Below, piece after piece: positions 7,667 to 16,576 of a stretch of 64,000 bases of DNA. Both the position numbers and the translations under genes were made by a program. Location of the stretch: the NCBI RefSeq assembly GCF_900107195.1, contig NZ_FNPB01000006.1, forward strand, positions 124,001-188,000. Reading direction: 5' to 3'. Position 1 is the stretch's first letter; each line of letters opens with the position of its first letter. Below the pieces are notes generated by a model that saw nothing but the letters and a program-made list of their open reading frames with translations, was not told where the DNA came from and did no database searches. The DNA is from Halobellus clavatus. GTDB taxonomy: Archaea > Halobacteriota > Halobacteria > Halobacteriales > Haloferacaceae.

Positions 7667-8584
7667 TCAGTAGTGCCAGGGGAACTGCGAGAAGTTCGGA
7701 TCCCGCTTCTCCAGGAATGCATCGCGGCCCTCCTGGGCCTCGTCGGTCATATACGCCAGTCGCGTCGCCTCCCCCGCGAACACCTGCTGTCCGACCATCC
7801 CGTCGTCGGTCATATTGAACGCGTACTTGAGCATCCGTATCGCCGTCGGCGATTTGTCGGTGATCTCGTCGGCCCACTCGAGGGCGACCTCCTCTAACTC
7901 CTCGTGGGGAATCGACTCGTTGGCCATTCCCATCTCGACAGCCTCCTCGGCCGAGTAGGTCTTTCCCCGGAAGAACACCTCTCGGGCCTTCTTCTGCCCG
8001 ATCTGTTTCGCGAGGTACGCCGAACCGAAGCCCCCGTCGAAGGAAGCGACGTCGGGATCAGTCTGGAGGAATTTCGCGTGCTCCGCGGAGGCGAGGGTCA
8101 GGTCGCAGACGACGTGCAGCGAGTGGCCGCCGCCGACTGCCCAGCCGGGGACGACGGCGATGACGGGCTTCGGCATAAACCGGATGAGACGCTGGACCTC
8201 CAGGATGTGGAGTCGGCCGGCCTTCGCCTCTCGCACAAGCGGGTCGTCGGCCTCGTCGGCGTCGTCGTCCTCGCGGTACTCGTAGCCCGACTCGCCGCGG
8301 ACAGATTGATCTCCGCCGGCGCAGAAGGCCCACCCGCCGTCCTCGTCGGAGGGTCCGTTGCCCGTCAGGAGGACGCAGCCGACGTCGGCTTTCTTCCGCG
8401 CGTCGTCGAGTGCGGCGTACAGTTCGTCGACTGTCCCCGGACGAAAGGCGTTGCGTTTCTCCGGGCGGTCGAAGGCGATCCGGACCGCCGGGACGTCGGT
8501 CGCTCGGTGGTACGTGATGTCGTCGAAGGCGTCGGCGCCGTCGACCTGCTCCCAGCGCGTCGTCTCGAAGATCTCAGAGACCAT
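7667..8584 (-). CDS. menB: 1,4-Dihydroxy-2-naphthoyl-CoA synthase
   Basis: Crotonase-fold enzyme that closes the second ring of the naphthoquinone from o-succinylbenzoyl-CoA. Family landmarks are the CoA-binding DRPEKRNAFRP near the N terminus, the oxyanion segment WAFCAGGDQSVRG, GWAVGGGHSLH with the Gly-rich active-site helix, and QTDPDVASFDGGFGSAYLA typical of MenB. The 305-residue length is normal. The start chosen is ATG 8584 (MVSEIFETTRW, which aligns with MenB N termini). An in-frame GTG at 8647, four bases after the menD stop, would add 21 residues and cannot be excluded. Confidence 0.95.
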   Translation of the reverse strand: MVSEIFETTRWEQVDGADAFDDITYHRATDVPAVRIAFDRPEKRNAFRPGTVDELYAALDDARKKADVGCVLLTGNGPSDEDGGWAFCAGGDQSVRGESGYEYREDDDADEADDPLVREAKAGRLHILEVQRLIRFMPKPVIAVVPGWAVGGGHSLHVVCDLTLASAEHAKFLQTDPDVASFDGGFGSAYLAKQIGQKKAREVFFRGKTYSAEEAVEMGMANESIPHEELEEVALEWADEITDKSPTAIRMLKYAFNMTDDGMVGQQVFAGEATRLAYMTDEAQEGRDAFLEKRDPNFSQFPWHY

Positions 8585-8650
8585 ACCGAGACGCCGGACG
8601 GTATCCGCAAAAAGATTCGTTTGGCCGGGCGGCCGCCGCTCGCTCACCGA

Positions 8651-10465
8651 CTACGTCGTCACGTCGAGGACGGCCTCGACCGTCCGCTCGCGGAGGGCAT
8701 CGCGGACCCGGTGGCTGGATTCCGCGTCGGTCGTCACTTCGATCACGTGCGAACCGTCCGCCTCGGTCGCCGTCGCGTAGACGTCGCGGAACGCTTCCCG
8801 ATCGGCACCCTCGACTCGGGCGAACGAGAGGTCATAGAGCGCCTCAGTGGACTCGAAGTCGAGGCCGTGTGGCGTCACGAACTGGGACGTGAACGGCGGG
8901 TCGTACTGCTCGATCGGGAGCATGTGGAAGATCCCGCCGCCGTCGTTATTGACGAGGACGATCGTCGCCTCGACGTCGCAGCGGCCGAGCGCCAGCAGGC
9001 CGTTCATATCGTGGTAGTAGGCCAGATCCCCCGTGACGAGCGTCAGGTCGTCGGTCGTCGCCGATCCGGCACCGAGCGCGGTCGAGACAATCCCGTCGAT
9101 GCCCGAGGCACCGCGGTTCCCGAGCGCGGTCACCGACGTCGTCGCGGGGGCTCCGAACCGGTCCAGATCGCGGACGGGCATCGAGTTCGAGACGAACAGC
9201 GTCGTGGGATCCGGGGCGATATCGACCACGTCCTCGAGGACCCGCCCCTCGCAGAACGCGTCGTCCGCATCGTCGACGATCCCCCAGTGAGCGGCGTCGG
9301 CGTCGACCCACCGCTCACGCCAGCCGGGGTCACCGGGACCAGTGAGGAGGCGTGAGAGCCGACCGAGGAGGCGTGCGGGGTCGGCGACCACCAGATCCGT
9401 CGCAGTGAACTCGGCTTCCCGCCACCCCGCGGCCGGATCGACGACGTACTGAGACGCCCCGGTCGCGGCGAGGTACGTTCGGAGCGGTTTCGACGTCGGC
9501 GAGGCCCCGATCCGGAGGACGACGTCCGGGTCCGGCCACGCCTCTCGCACGCGCTCGCCGAGGAACGCGTCGTAGCCACCGATCACGGGCGCCGTCCGGA
9601 CCAATCCCCCGTAGCGGACGCCCGAGAGCGGATCGGCGAGCACCGGAAAGCCGCTGGCGTGAGCGAACGCGGCGACGGCTTCGGGGTCGACGCCCGGAGC
9701 GTCGCTCGGGCCGACGACGAGCAGCCCTCGCGGTTCGGAGAGGTCCGCAGCGAGGTTTCGGAGGGCGTCGTCGTCCAGTTCCGGCCGGCCCGATTCGACG
9801 CCCACGAACGCCGCCTCTCTACCCTCGACGGCGCTTTCCGGCAGGTCAGGAGGAACGTCGCCCTCGACCGGCGTCGGTTCCAGCGGTTTCCGGAACGGGA
9901 AATTGAGATGAACCGGCCCGGCGGGCGTGCCCCGGGCCTTCGCGAGGCCCCGGGCGGCCGTCGTCCGCAGTGAGCGGAGTTTTCGCGGCGTCGCCTCCGG
10001 TTCTGCGACGTCCCGGTACCACCGGACGGCGTCACCGTACAGCTTCTCTTGGTCGATCGTCTGATTCGCCCCCGAGTCGCGGATCTCCGGGGGTCGATCC
10101 GCCGTCAGGAGGAGCATCGGGACGCGCGACTGCGACGCCTCGATCACCGCGGGATGATAGTTCGCTGCGGCCGTCCCCGAGGTACAGACGAGCGGCGTCA
10201 CCGCTCCGGTTCGGCGGGCGCGTCCCAGTGCGAAGTAGGCGGCGGCACGCTCGTCGAGATGTGAGAACACGTGGATGTCCTCGTGGCGAGCGAACGCGAC
10301 GGTCAACGGTGTGGATCGGCTTCCGGGGGAGAGACAGACGCTATCGACGCCGGCAGCGGCCAGTTCGTCGACGAACGCCCGCGCCCACAGCGTGTTTCGG
10401 TTCGGATCGGAACCGCGATGATCGGCCTTCCGGTCGGAGCCGTCCCCGTGATCTCGCCCGGTCAC
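8651..10465 (-). CDS. menD: 2-Succinyl-5-enolpyruvyl-6-hydroxy-3-cyclohexene-1-carboxylate synthase
   Basis: Thiamin-diphosphate-dependent enzyme that adds a succinyl-semialdehyde unit to isochorismate, the first committed menaquinone step. It has 604 residues with the three-domain ThDP layout: N-terminal SPGSRSTPLTVAFARH and LDERAAAYFALG (with the ThDP-activating Glu), a central FAD/DHS-like domain, and a C-terminal cofactor domain containing GNRGASGIDG and VTGDLAYYHDMNG...NNDGGGIF. The start is GTG 10465, whose GTGA overlaps the menF stop and so couples translation. The longer frame to 10525 lies inside menF and was rejected. Confidence 0.95.
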   Translation of the reverse strand: MTGRDHGDGSDRKADHRGSDPNRNTLWARAFVDELAAAGVDSVCLSPGSRSTPLTVAFARHEDIHVFSHLDERAAAYFALGRARRTGAVTPLVCTSGTAAANYHPAVIEASQSRVPMLLLTADRPPEIRDSGANQTIDQEKLYGDAVRWYRDVAEPEATPRKLRSLRTTAARGLAKARGTPAGPVHLNFPFRKPLEPTPVEGDVPPDLPESAVEGREAAFVGVESGRPELDDDALRNLAADLSEPRGLLVVGPSDAPGVDPEAVAAFAHASGFPVLADPLSGVRYGGLVRTAPVIGGYDAFLGERVREAWPDPDVVLRIGASPTSKPLRTYLAATGASQYVVDPAAGWREAEFTATDLVVADPARLLGRLSRLLTGPGDPGWRERWVDADAAHWGIVDDADDAFCEGRVLEDVVDIAPDPTTLFVSNSMPVRDLDRFGAPATTSVTALGNRGASGIDGIVSTALGAGSATTDDLTLVTGDLAYYHDMNGLLALGRCDVEATIVLVNNDGGGIFHMLPIEQYDPPFTSQFVTPHGLDFESTEALYDLSFARVEGADREAFRDVYATATEADGSHVIEVTTDAESSHRVRDALRERTVEAVLDVTT

Positions 10466-11883
10466 TCCCCATCGACCTCCAGCTCGTCCAGGATCGGTCG
10501 GTACTTCAGTTGGACTTCGTCCCACTCCCGGTCGGGATCGGAATCAGCGACGATTCCGACGCCCGCGAACAGCGTCGCGGTCTCCTCGCGGGCGACGGCC
10601 GAGCGGAGCGCGACGGCGAACGTCCCGTACCCGGCGGCGTCGATCCAGCCCACGGGAGCGGCGTACCAGCCGCGGTCGAAGGGTTCGATCTCTCTGATCG
10701 TTTCGAGAGCCGTCTCCGGTGGAAGCCCGCCGACCGCCGGAGTCGGGTGAAGCGCTTCCGCGAGCGACAGCACGTGTTCGTCGCTGTCGAGCGTCGCCGT
10801 GATCGGGGTCCAGAGGTGCTGAACGGTCGCGAGTCGCTTGACACGACGCGGCCCCGCCGAAACGGAGGCGGCGAAGGGAGCGAGCTGTTCTTCGACGGTC
10901 TCGGCGACTAGGTCGTGTTCGTGTGCGTTCTTCTCGTCGCGGGCCAGTTCCTGCGCCAGCCACTCGTCTTCGGCAGGCGTCTCTCCGCGTCCGGTCGTCC
11001 CCGCCAGCGCGTCTGTCTCGACCGTCCGTCCGCGGACGGAGACGAGCCGCTCGGGCGTCGCGCCGAAGAACGAGGTCTGCGGACTGTCTTCGGCGGGTTC
11101 CGGTTCGACCAGAAAACGGTAACACTCCGGATACCGCTCACCGAGTCGGGAGAGGACGTCGGCGATCGAGAGGTCACCGTCGAGGTCGACTTCGAGCGCC
11201 TGGGCTAACACGACCTTCCGGAGGTCCCCCGAGCGGATCCGATTCACCGCGGTTTCCACCCCGACGCGCCAGTCTCCCAGCGCGGTCGTTCGACGCCGAT
11301 CGCCGACGCCTGGGGGCCCGTCGACGGGTCCGGGTGCCGGGAGCGACGTCAGCCGCTCGCGTTCGGTCGCGAGTCGCGACTCGACGTCCGCGGCGCTCAC
11401 GTCGGGACCGACGGCGTTGACTGTGAGCCACGCGCCGGTGTCGGCCCGCCCATCTCCCGCGGCGCTCTCGTCGGGGTCCTCGGAGCCGGTCCAGGTTACC
11501 TGCACGCGCGGGAAGACGAAGCGTGCCCCGGGAAAGTCCGCCCAGGGCGTTCCATCGGCGCTGTCGGCGTGGAAGGCGAATCCACCGAACAGCCGCGGCC
11601 GAGCAGCTTCGGTCCCGGCGTGAACGTCGCCGGAAGCGAAGAGTGACTGCGCCGCTTCCCGAATGTCGTCGAACCGCTCCGGCCCATCTGCGGTCAGCGT
11701 CGCGGCCGCGCCGCTGCCGACGACTGAGGCCTCGTCTGGTGCACTCCAGACCGTCCGCGGCGCGTCGGCCGAATCGAGAACCGCTCGAAACGACGGCGCC
11801 GGGACGGGGACCGAGCGGCTGACGAGGTGGCACTCAGCCGCATCGGTCCGCAACGATTCCATTGCCGGATCTGAGGACGCCAT
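10462..11883 (-). CDS. menF: Isochorismate synthase
   Basis: Converts chorismate to isochorismate, feeding MenD. It has 473 residues, with a chorismate-binding domain over the C-terminal 270. Conserved stretches are RKVVLAQALEV, FFGATPERLVSV, ALAGTTGRGE, DEKNAHEHDLVAETVEEQL, HPTPAVGGLPPE and GWYAAPVGWIDA. It is the first gene of menF-menD-menB. A/T-rich sequence directly upstream (AAATAAAAG, minus strand, about 11888-11896) may be part of the promoter region, although it is close to the start codon. Identification is secure at family level; the menaquinone context settles isochorismate synthase over other chorismate-utilising enzymes. Confidence 0.94.
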   Translation of the reverse strand: MASSDPAMESLRTDAAECHLVSRSVPVPAPSFRAVLDSADAPRTVWSAPDEASVVGSGAAATLTADGPERFDDIREAAQSLFASGDVHAGTEAARPRLFGGFAFHADSADGTPWADFPGARFVFPRVQVTWTGSEDPDESAAGDGRADTGAWLTVNAVGPDVSAADVESRLATERERLTSLPAPGPVDGPPGVGDRRRTTALGDWRVGVETAVNRIRSGDLRKVVLAQALEVDLDGDLSIADVLSRLGERYPECYRFLVEPEPAEDSPQTSFFGATPERLVSVRGRTVETDALAGTTGRGETPAEDEWLAQELARDEKNAHEHDLVAETVEEQLAPFAASVSAGPRRVKRLATVQHLWTPITATLDSDEHVLSLAEALHPTPAVGGLPPETALETIREIEPFDRGWYAAPVGWIDAAGYGTFAVALRSAVAREETATLFAGVGIVADSDPDREWDEVQLKYRPILDELEVDGE

Positions 11884-11959
11884 ACTCTTTTATTTGACTA
11901 TTACCGATATTCGGACACTGTTCGCGGATTCTTCGGCGCTTCGCTCTGGGCGCACGTCG

Positions 11960-12553
11960 TCAGCCGTAGCGTTCCTCGTTCCAGGGGTTGGCGGTATCGG
12001 AGTAGCCGCGCTGTTCCCAATACCCCGGTTCCGGTTCGGTCAGGAACTCGACGCCCTCGACCCACTTCGCCCCCTTGTAGGCGTACTTGTGCGGGGTCAC
12101 GACGCGAAGCGGTCCGCCGTGTGGCTCCGCGAGGTCTTCGCCGCCGCGCCCGTACGCGAACAGCACTTCCGAGCGCTGGCAGTCCGAGAGCGGAAGGTCG
12201 GTGGTGTACCCGTCGAGCGCGTGAAACAGCACGTGAACGGCGTCCGAGCGGACGCCCGCCCGCTCGGTGATCTCCGGGAACGGGACGCCGGTGAACTCAC
12301 ACCCCAGCGCGCTCCAGCCGGTCACGCAGTGGAAGTCCTGGCGCTGCGTCGTCGACGGGAGGTCGCGGAACGCCTGATAGGAGAACGACAACTCGTTCTC
12401 TACGGCGCCCCAGACGTCGAACGACCACGACTCGGGATCCCACGACGGCGTGCCGCTCTTCGAGAGCACCGGGAACTCGTCGAACTCACGCTGCCCCGGC
12501 GGGAGACGGTCGTCTCCGTACTCACGATACAGTTCGGTCGCGTCTTCGACCAT
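11960..12553 (-). CDS. Sulfite oxidase-like molybdopterin oxidoreductase
   Basis: A 197-residue soluble protein of the sulfite oxidase/YedY molybdopterin fold. The Mo-coordinating Cys lies in FHCVTGWSALG; other landmarks are GVPFPEI, the substrate-pocket segment HALDGYTTDLPLSDC, and EPHGGPLRVVTPHKYAYKGAKWVEGVEFL, which is typical of the family. There is no signal peptide, so it should be cytoplasmic, and no heme or dimerisation domain. The natural substrate cannot be told from sequence. The start is ATG 12553 (MVEDATELYREYG); a GTG extension to 12583 is less likely. Confidence 0.88.
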   Translation of the reverse strand: MVEDATELYREYGDDRLPPGQREFDEFPVLSKSGTPSWDPESWSFDVWGAVENELSFSYQAFRDLPSTTQRQDFHCVTGWSALGCEFTGVPFPEITERAGVRSDAVHVLFHALDGYTTDLPLSDCQRSEVLFAYGRGGEDLAEPHGGPLRVVTPHKYAYKGAKWVEGVEFLTEPEPGYWEQRGYSDTANPWNEERYG

Positions 12554-12745
12554 ACCGTGAGTTGGGGGTGCGCCCCTATACACCGTTCGGCCCGGGTCGC
12601 TCCGTGCCGGGATCTTTCGGGGGAGTTCCCGCTGGCCACGGTCGGCCGCATTTTATGCTATGAGATATTATCGTGATTGCAGAAAAAAGAGACGTACGTG
12701 AATCAAAAAATTTTGTTTCTCGAACCCTGAAAGAGCGCCGCAGAA

Positions 12746-12754
12746 TTTAAATAA
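12746..12754 (+). promoter_or_regulatory. TATA box for the ribbon-helix-helix gene
   Basis: TTTAAATAA, centred about 32 bases upstream of the ATG at 12782, in an otherwise A/T-rich upstream region. It predicts a very short leader. Confidence 0.65.
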
Positions 12755-12781
12755 CCCGGATCCAAACCCCCTCACGTTCAG

Positions 12782-12991
12782 ATGCCCAAGGTGAATATCA
12801 ACGTCCCCGAACACCTCGAGATGCAGATCGCCCAACTCGTCGACCAGGGGGAGTTCGTCAACCGCGAGGAAGCCATCGAAGAACTGCTCTCGACGGGGAT
12901 TCGTGCGTTCAAGACAAGCGGCCCGATGGACGAGGACGATCGCTTCGAAGATGACGGAATGATGGGTCACGAAGACGAGTACGTCTTCTGA
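12782..12991 (+). CDS. Ribbon-helix-helix (CopG-like) regulator
   Basis: A 69-residue protein whose first 45 residues form a ribbon-helix-helix unit: the MPKVNINVPEHLEMQIAQLV strand-helix, then QGEFVNREEAIEELLSTGIRAF. The remaining tail is acidic and Met/Asp-rich (DEDDRFEDDGMMGHEDE). Such proteins dimerise and bind DNA through the N-terminal strand. The upstream TATA box and a poly-T run after the gene (about 13057-13061) make it a single-gene unit. Targets unknown. Confidence 0.85.
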   Translation: MPKVNINVPEHLEMQIAQLVDQGEFVNREEAIEELLSTGIRAFKTSGPMDEDDRFEDDGMMGHEDEYVF

Positions 12992-13082
12992 GACTGCCGT
13001 CTGTTCGCATCGACGCGCTGTCTCCGCTCCGTCTCGTGACGCCGGTGGACCGCCGTCTTTTTATCAGCGGACAAGGCGAATA

Positions 13083-14416
13083 CCCCGAGGCTTGACCTCG
13101 GGGATGAAGCCGACACGCAGGGATACAAACCATTAACTTAACACATTACTAATCAAGAGACAGCGATGGAATACAGTCACCGCTACCGCGCCTACCCGAC
13201 ACAAGAGGTAGCGGAGCGACTAGAACACCATCTCGACGTTCATCGCCAACTCTACAACCACGTCCGCTGGGACTACGAAAACAGTCCCGAGGACGACAAA
13301 CCGTCCGAGTACGACCAGAACAACAAACTCCCCGAGTGGAAACAACGGTGGCCTGTGTTCGGTGAACTGCACTCGAAAGCTGCGCAAGCCACCGTCGCAC
13401 GCTTCCACCGCAACCTCTCGAATCTTCGCAAGAAGAAAGAGAAGGGGTACAACGTTGGCCGGCTCAAACGGCAATCACCCACCGAGTACCGAAGCGTGAC
13501 GTACAACCAGTCCGGTTTCGACCTCGATGAAAAGAGGGGCCGTGACAGGTTCGCTTACGTCCGCTTCAGCAAAATCGGCTGGGTCAAAATCCGTTACCAC
13601 CGCCCGATTCCCGACCACGCCATCATCAAAGAGGTCACGTTCAAGAAGGCGACAACCGGAGAGTGGTTCGTCTCCTTCGGCCTCGAAACCGACGACATTG
13701 ACCTGTCCGAGAAACCCGACGTGAACTCGCTTGATACGAGCAACAGCGTTGGGATTGACCTTGGCATCCAGAACTACATCCACACTAGCGACGGCAAGAT
13801 CGTGGATTGGCTCGGCCTCGAAGACGAGTACGAGCGTCTTCGCCGTGAACAACGCAAGTTGTCGCGGAAAGAAAAGGGGTCGAACAACTACGAGAAGCAA
13901 CGCCGGGAAGTGGCAAAGGTGAAGCGTCACATCAAGCGGAAGATGCTGGACTACCAGCACAAGATCACGACGTGGCTCGTCCGAGAGTACGACGCTGTAT
14001 TCGTTGAGGACTTGAACGTGAAGGGAATGCTCGAACAGTCGCATAACGCTCGGAACAAGCAGGATGCGGCGTGGAGACAATTCATTACGCTCCTCGAATA
14101 CAAAGCCGACCTGTACGGCTGTCACGTCAAGCAGGTCGAAGCACGAGGCACAACCAAAGAGTGTGCATCGTGCGGTGTGGAAACAGCGAAACCCATCTGG
14201 GTTAGGGAACACTCGTGCCCGTCGTGTGGGTTCGAGACGGACAGAGACGCGAACGCGGCGATGAACGTCTTGCAGAGAGGTTTTTCTGAATTAGGGCTGG
14301 GATGGCCCGAAGACACGCCCGTGGAGACTGTGACCGCTACGGACACGACTCACTTCGAGTCTGTGTCTGCAAGTCACGTCGTAGAAACGGGAAGCCTCGG
14401 GGCTTGACCCCGAGGC
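13083..14416 (+). mobile_element. IS200/IS605-type element carrying only tnpB
   Basis: A tnpB gene framed by two matched hairpins. The left one has an 8-bp stem, CCCCGAGG at 13083-13090 with CCTCGGGG at 13096-13103, and loop CTTGA. The right one has a 9-bp stem, 14394-14402 with 14408-14416, and the same loop CTTGA. Subterminal imperfect palindromes of this kind are recognised by TnpA in IS200/IS605 elements. No tnpA is present, so this is a solo-tnpB (IS1341-type) element that needs TnpA in trans. True ends lie slightly outside the hairpins (GGCGAAT before, GGCGATTCAC after) and were not fixed. The region is less GC-rich than its surroundings. Confidence 0.8.
13166..14407 (+). CDS. tnpB: RNA-guided endonuclease TnpB
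   Basis: A 413-residue TnpB (OrfB) nuclease. The split RuvC catalytic triad is intact: D198 (GIDLGIQNY), E281 (VFVEDLNVKGM) and D361 (TDRDANAAMN). A zinc site between RuvC pieces has C333, C336, C351 and C354. The N terminus (MEYSHRYRAYPT...) is the usual helix-turn-helix/OrfB region. TnpB proteins cut DNA guided by an omega-RNA made from the element's 3' end. Here the stop codon lies in the loop of the right-end hairpin, so the guide scaffold would overlap the coding end. All key residues are present, so it is probably active. Confidence 0.95.
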   Translation: MEYSHRYRAYPTQEVAERLEHHLDVHRQLYNHVRWDYENSPEDDKPSEYDQNNKLPEWKQRWPVFGELHSKAAQATVARFHRNLSNLRKKKEKGYNVGRLKRQSPTEYRSVTYNQSGFDLDEKRGRDRFAYVRFSKIGWVKIRYHRPIPDHAIIKEVTFKKATTGEWFVSFGLETDDIDLSEKPDVNSLDTSNSVGIDLGIQNYIHTSDGKIVDWLGLEDEYERLRREQRKLSRKEKGSNNYEKQRREVAKVKRHIKRKMLDYQHKITTWLVREYDAVFVEDLNVKGMLEQSHNARNKQDAAWRQFITLLEYKADLYGCHVKQVEARGTTKECASCGVETAKPIWVREHSCPSCGFETDRDANAAMNVLQRGFSELGLGWPEDTPVETVTATDTTHFESVSASHVVETGSLGA

Positions 14417-14481
14417 GATTCACATAGGCGTGTCAGCGCCCACCAATAATCCTTAACACGGCCTCACACGTATCCACGTCT

Positions 14482-14760
14482 ATGCACAAAGACGAACTCT
14501 TGGAACTGCACGAGCAGATGGTCATCATCAAGGACAATTTCGCCGCGCGAGAGAACGTCGACGGCGATATCTTCGCCAAGTACGAGAACCTCGACGTCGA
14601 CCCCTCGCACGTCCACAAGTCCAAGAGTGAACACAAACACGCAGTCTTCGTCCTCGGGAACGCGCTCGCGACGGCGATGAGCGAAGACGAGTTCTCGAAC
14701 GCCGGCCGCGTCGGCAAGCGGATGGAAGAACTCGCCAAGGACGCCGAGAGCAAGATCTGA
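14482..14760 (+). CDS. UPF0058 family protein
   Basis: A 92-residue, largely helical acidic protein: MHKDELLELHEQMVIIKDNF, with the central DPSHVHKSKSEHKHAVFVLG that is characteristic of UPF0058. It is conserved across haloarchaea and many other Euryarchaeota, with unknown function. It lies directly after the TnpB element. No motif suggests catalysis. Confidence 0.88.
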   Translation: MHKDELLELHEQMVIIKDNFAARENVDGDIFAKYENLDVDPSHVHKSKSEHKHAVFVLGNALATAMSEDEFSNAGRVGKRMEELAKDAESKI

Positions 14761-14910
14761 CTCGCCGCGGTCTCACCACGCCGACATCCCTCGCCAAAGT
14801 GGGGTGTCCGACCTTCGGATTGACTCAGTCCGGAGCCCTCGCTGCACCCCGGTTCGGGCACCCTCGGTGACGCCGTGGTTTCTTAACCGTCCGACGACTC
14901 CACTCCCACG

Positions 14911-16563
14911 ATGGACGTTCTTCCGCTCGATCTCCTCTTCCGCGTCGCCGTCGTCGCTGCGCTCGCCATCTCGCTGGGGGGCGTCTTTCTGCTCGGCGGT
15001 GGCGGAACGCTCGGAGCGACACTCCGACGACGGTTCGTGCTCGGCGTCCCCTGGGGAACACTCGTCTCGGCCGGACTCGTCCTCGCGGTCTATCTGTTCG
15101 TCCAGGGTGGCTACGGGAACTGGTACTCGCCGGTGACGATCCCGTTTCGGGCGTGGTCGTACTTTTACCCGCTCGGGATCCTGACCGCGGCGTTCTCACA
15201 CAACGGCGCGGGCCACCTGATCGGGAATCTCGTGGGGACGCTGACGCTCGCGCCGTTGGCCGAGTACGCCTGGAGCCACTTCCCCCGCGAGCGGGGGACA
15301 CACTCGTTCTCGTCGCTCCAGACGAACCCATTCGTCCGCGCGTTCCTGCTGTTTCCCCTGGCCGTCTTCGGCGTCGGCCTCCTCACGTCCGCGTTCGCAC
15401 TGGGGCCGATCATCGGCTTCTCGGGCGTCGTGTTCGCGTTCGCCGGCGCCGCGCTCGTCGCGTATCCCCTCGGGACCGTCATCGCGCTCGCGGCGGGCGG
15501 ACTCCTTCGACTCGTGTACAACGCGCTTCGGTCGCCGGTCCTCACCGCCAGCGGCCGCCCGGGCTACATCTCCCCCTGGTGGGCCGACATCGCGATCCAG
15601 GGGCACGCCTTAGGGCTGCTGATCGGCGTTTTGATCGGAGTCGCCATCGTGCGCGCCGGGCCACGGGCGGATCGCCCCAGCGCGCGCCGGCTCTGGCTCG
15701 GAACGCTCCTCTTCGGGGCCGAACAATCGCTGTGGGCGGTCTACTGGTACCGCGGCGGTGAGACGTACGTTCTCTACCGTGCTCTCGGCGTCGTCCTGGT
15801 CGCATTCCTGGCGCTCGTAGTCGCCGCAGTCGTCGTCGGTCGTGACGACCCCCTGTTCTCGTGGGACATTCGTCTCGACAGTGGCGTGGTCGAGCGCTGG
15901 CACATCGCTGCGGGCGTGTTGTTGCTCGTGACGGCCGCCCTCGCGGGACCGGCCGTCCCGGCGAATCTCTTCACCGCCGACACGGGCGACCTCCCGGGCG
16001 ACGAACGAACCGTCAGGGATTATGAGGTGACCTACGCCGAGAACGTCCAGAACGGACTCGTCTCGGTGATCGAGGTGGAGGCGTTCGGCGAAACCACGGC
16101 GGTCAACACGTCGGGGGTGATCGTCCGGAGCGAGGACCGGGGCATCTGGACGACGGCGGTGCCGAAGGGGCGCTTGGCGTTCGCCGGGCAGGTTCCGGTC
16201 CGGGTCGGTGGCATCGGCTGGCGCCAGACGGTGTACGCGCAGCGCGACGGGTGGAACGTACTCGGCAACGGCACGGCGTACCGGGTCGCGCTCGGTGAGG
16301 CCGATTCCGCGGAGATCGTCTACACCTCGAAGCCAGTCCAGGCGGGGCCACAACTTGCGGGCCGGAACGTGACGGTCGTTCCCGAGACCGACCAGTACTA
16401 CATCCAGGTCGAACACGAGAACCAGACGCTGAGCGCGGGGCTTCCGGCGAAGAACGAGTCGGTAACCGTCGGTGGGTTGACGTTCCGACGCAATCGCTCG
16501 GAGGTGTACGTTTCTTACGGGCAGACGCGTTTGCGGTTACTCACCGAAGAGACCTACCAGTAG
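14911..16563 (+). CDS. Rhomboid family intramembrane serine protease
   Basis: A 550-residue membrane protein. The rhomboid core spans residues 75-245, with HNGAGHLIGN (H102, N106 oxyanion region), the catalytic Ser S171 in GFSG and the catalytic His H232 in IQGHALGL. Further helices follow to about residue 355. An extracellular C-terminal domain (about 365-550) has NVT and NTS sequons and beta-type sequence, making this much longer than the six-helix bacterial enzymes. The substrate is unknown. It is preceded by a short intergenic region and faces the METTL5-like gene convergently. Confidence 0.9.
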   Translation: MDVLPLDLLFRVAVVAALAISLGGVFLLGGGGTLGATLRRRFVLGVPWGTLVSAGLVLAVYLFVQGGYGNWYSPVTIPFRAWSYFYPLGILTAAFSHNGAGHLIGNLVGTLTLAPLAEYAWSHFPRERGTHSFSSLQTNPFVRAFLLFPLAVFGVGLLTSAFALGPIIGFSGVVFAFAGAALVAYPLGTVIALAAGGLLRLVYNALRSPVLTASGRPGYISPWWADIAIQGHALGLLIGVLIGVAIVRAGPRADRPSARRLWLGTLLFGAEQSLWAVYWYRGGETYVLYRALGVVLVAFLALVVAAVVVGRDDPLFSWDIRLDSGVVERWHIAAGVLLLVTAALAGPAVPANLFTADTGDLPGDERTVRDYEVTYAENVQNGLVSVIEVEAFGETTAVNTSGVIVRSEDRGIWTTAVPKGRLAFAGQVPVRVGGIGWRQTVYAQRDGWNVLGNGTAYRVALGEADSAEIVYTSKPVQAGPQLAGRNVTVVPETDQYYIQVEHENQTLSAGLPAKNESVTVGGLTFRRNRSEVYVSYGQTRLRLLTEETYQ

Positions 16564-16576
16564 CCGGCGACGGGGC

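Noticed and set aside
8585-8647. Upstream GTG start for menB
   Set aside because: It would couple menB to menD neatly, but the added 21 residues (SERRPPGQTNLFADTVRRLG) do not resemble MenB N termini; kept only as an alternative.
7904-9355. 483-codon plus-strand frame over menB and menD
   Set aside because: Antisense to two secure menaquinone enzymes; composition is Arg/Val-rich without motifs.
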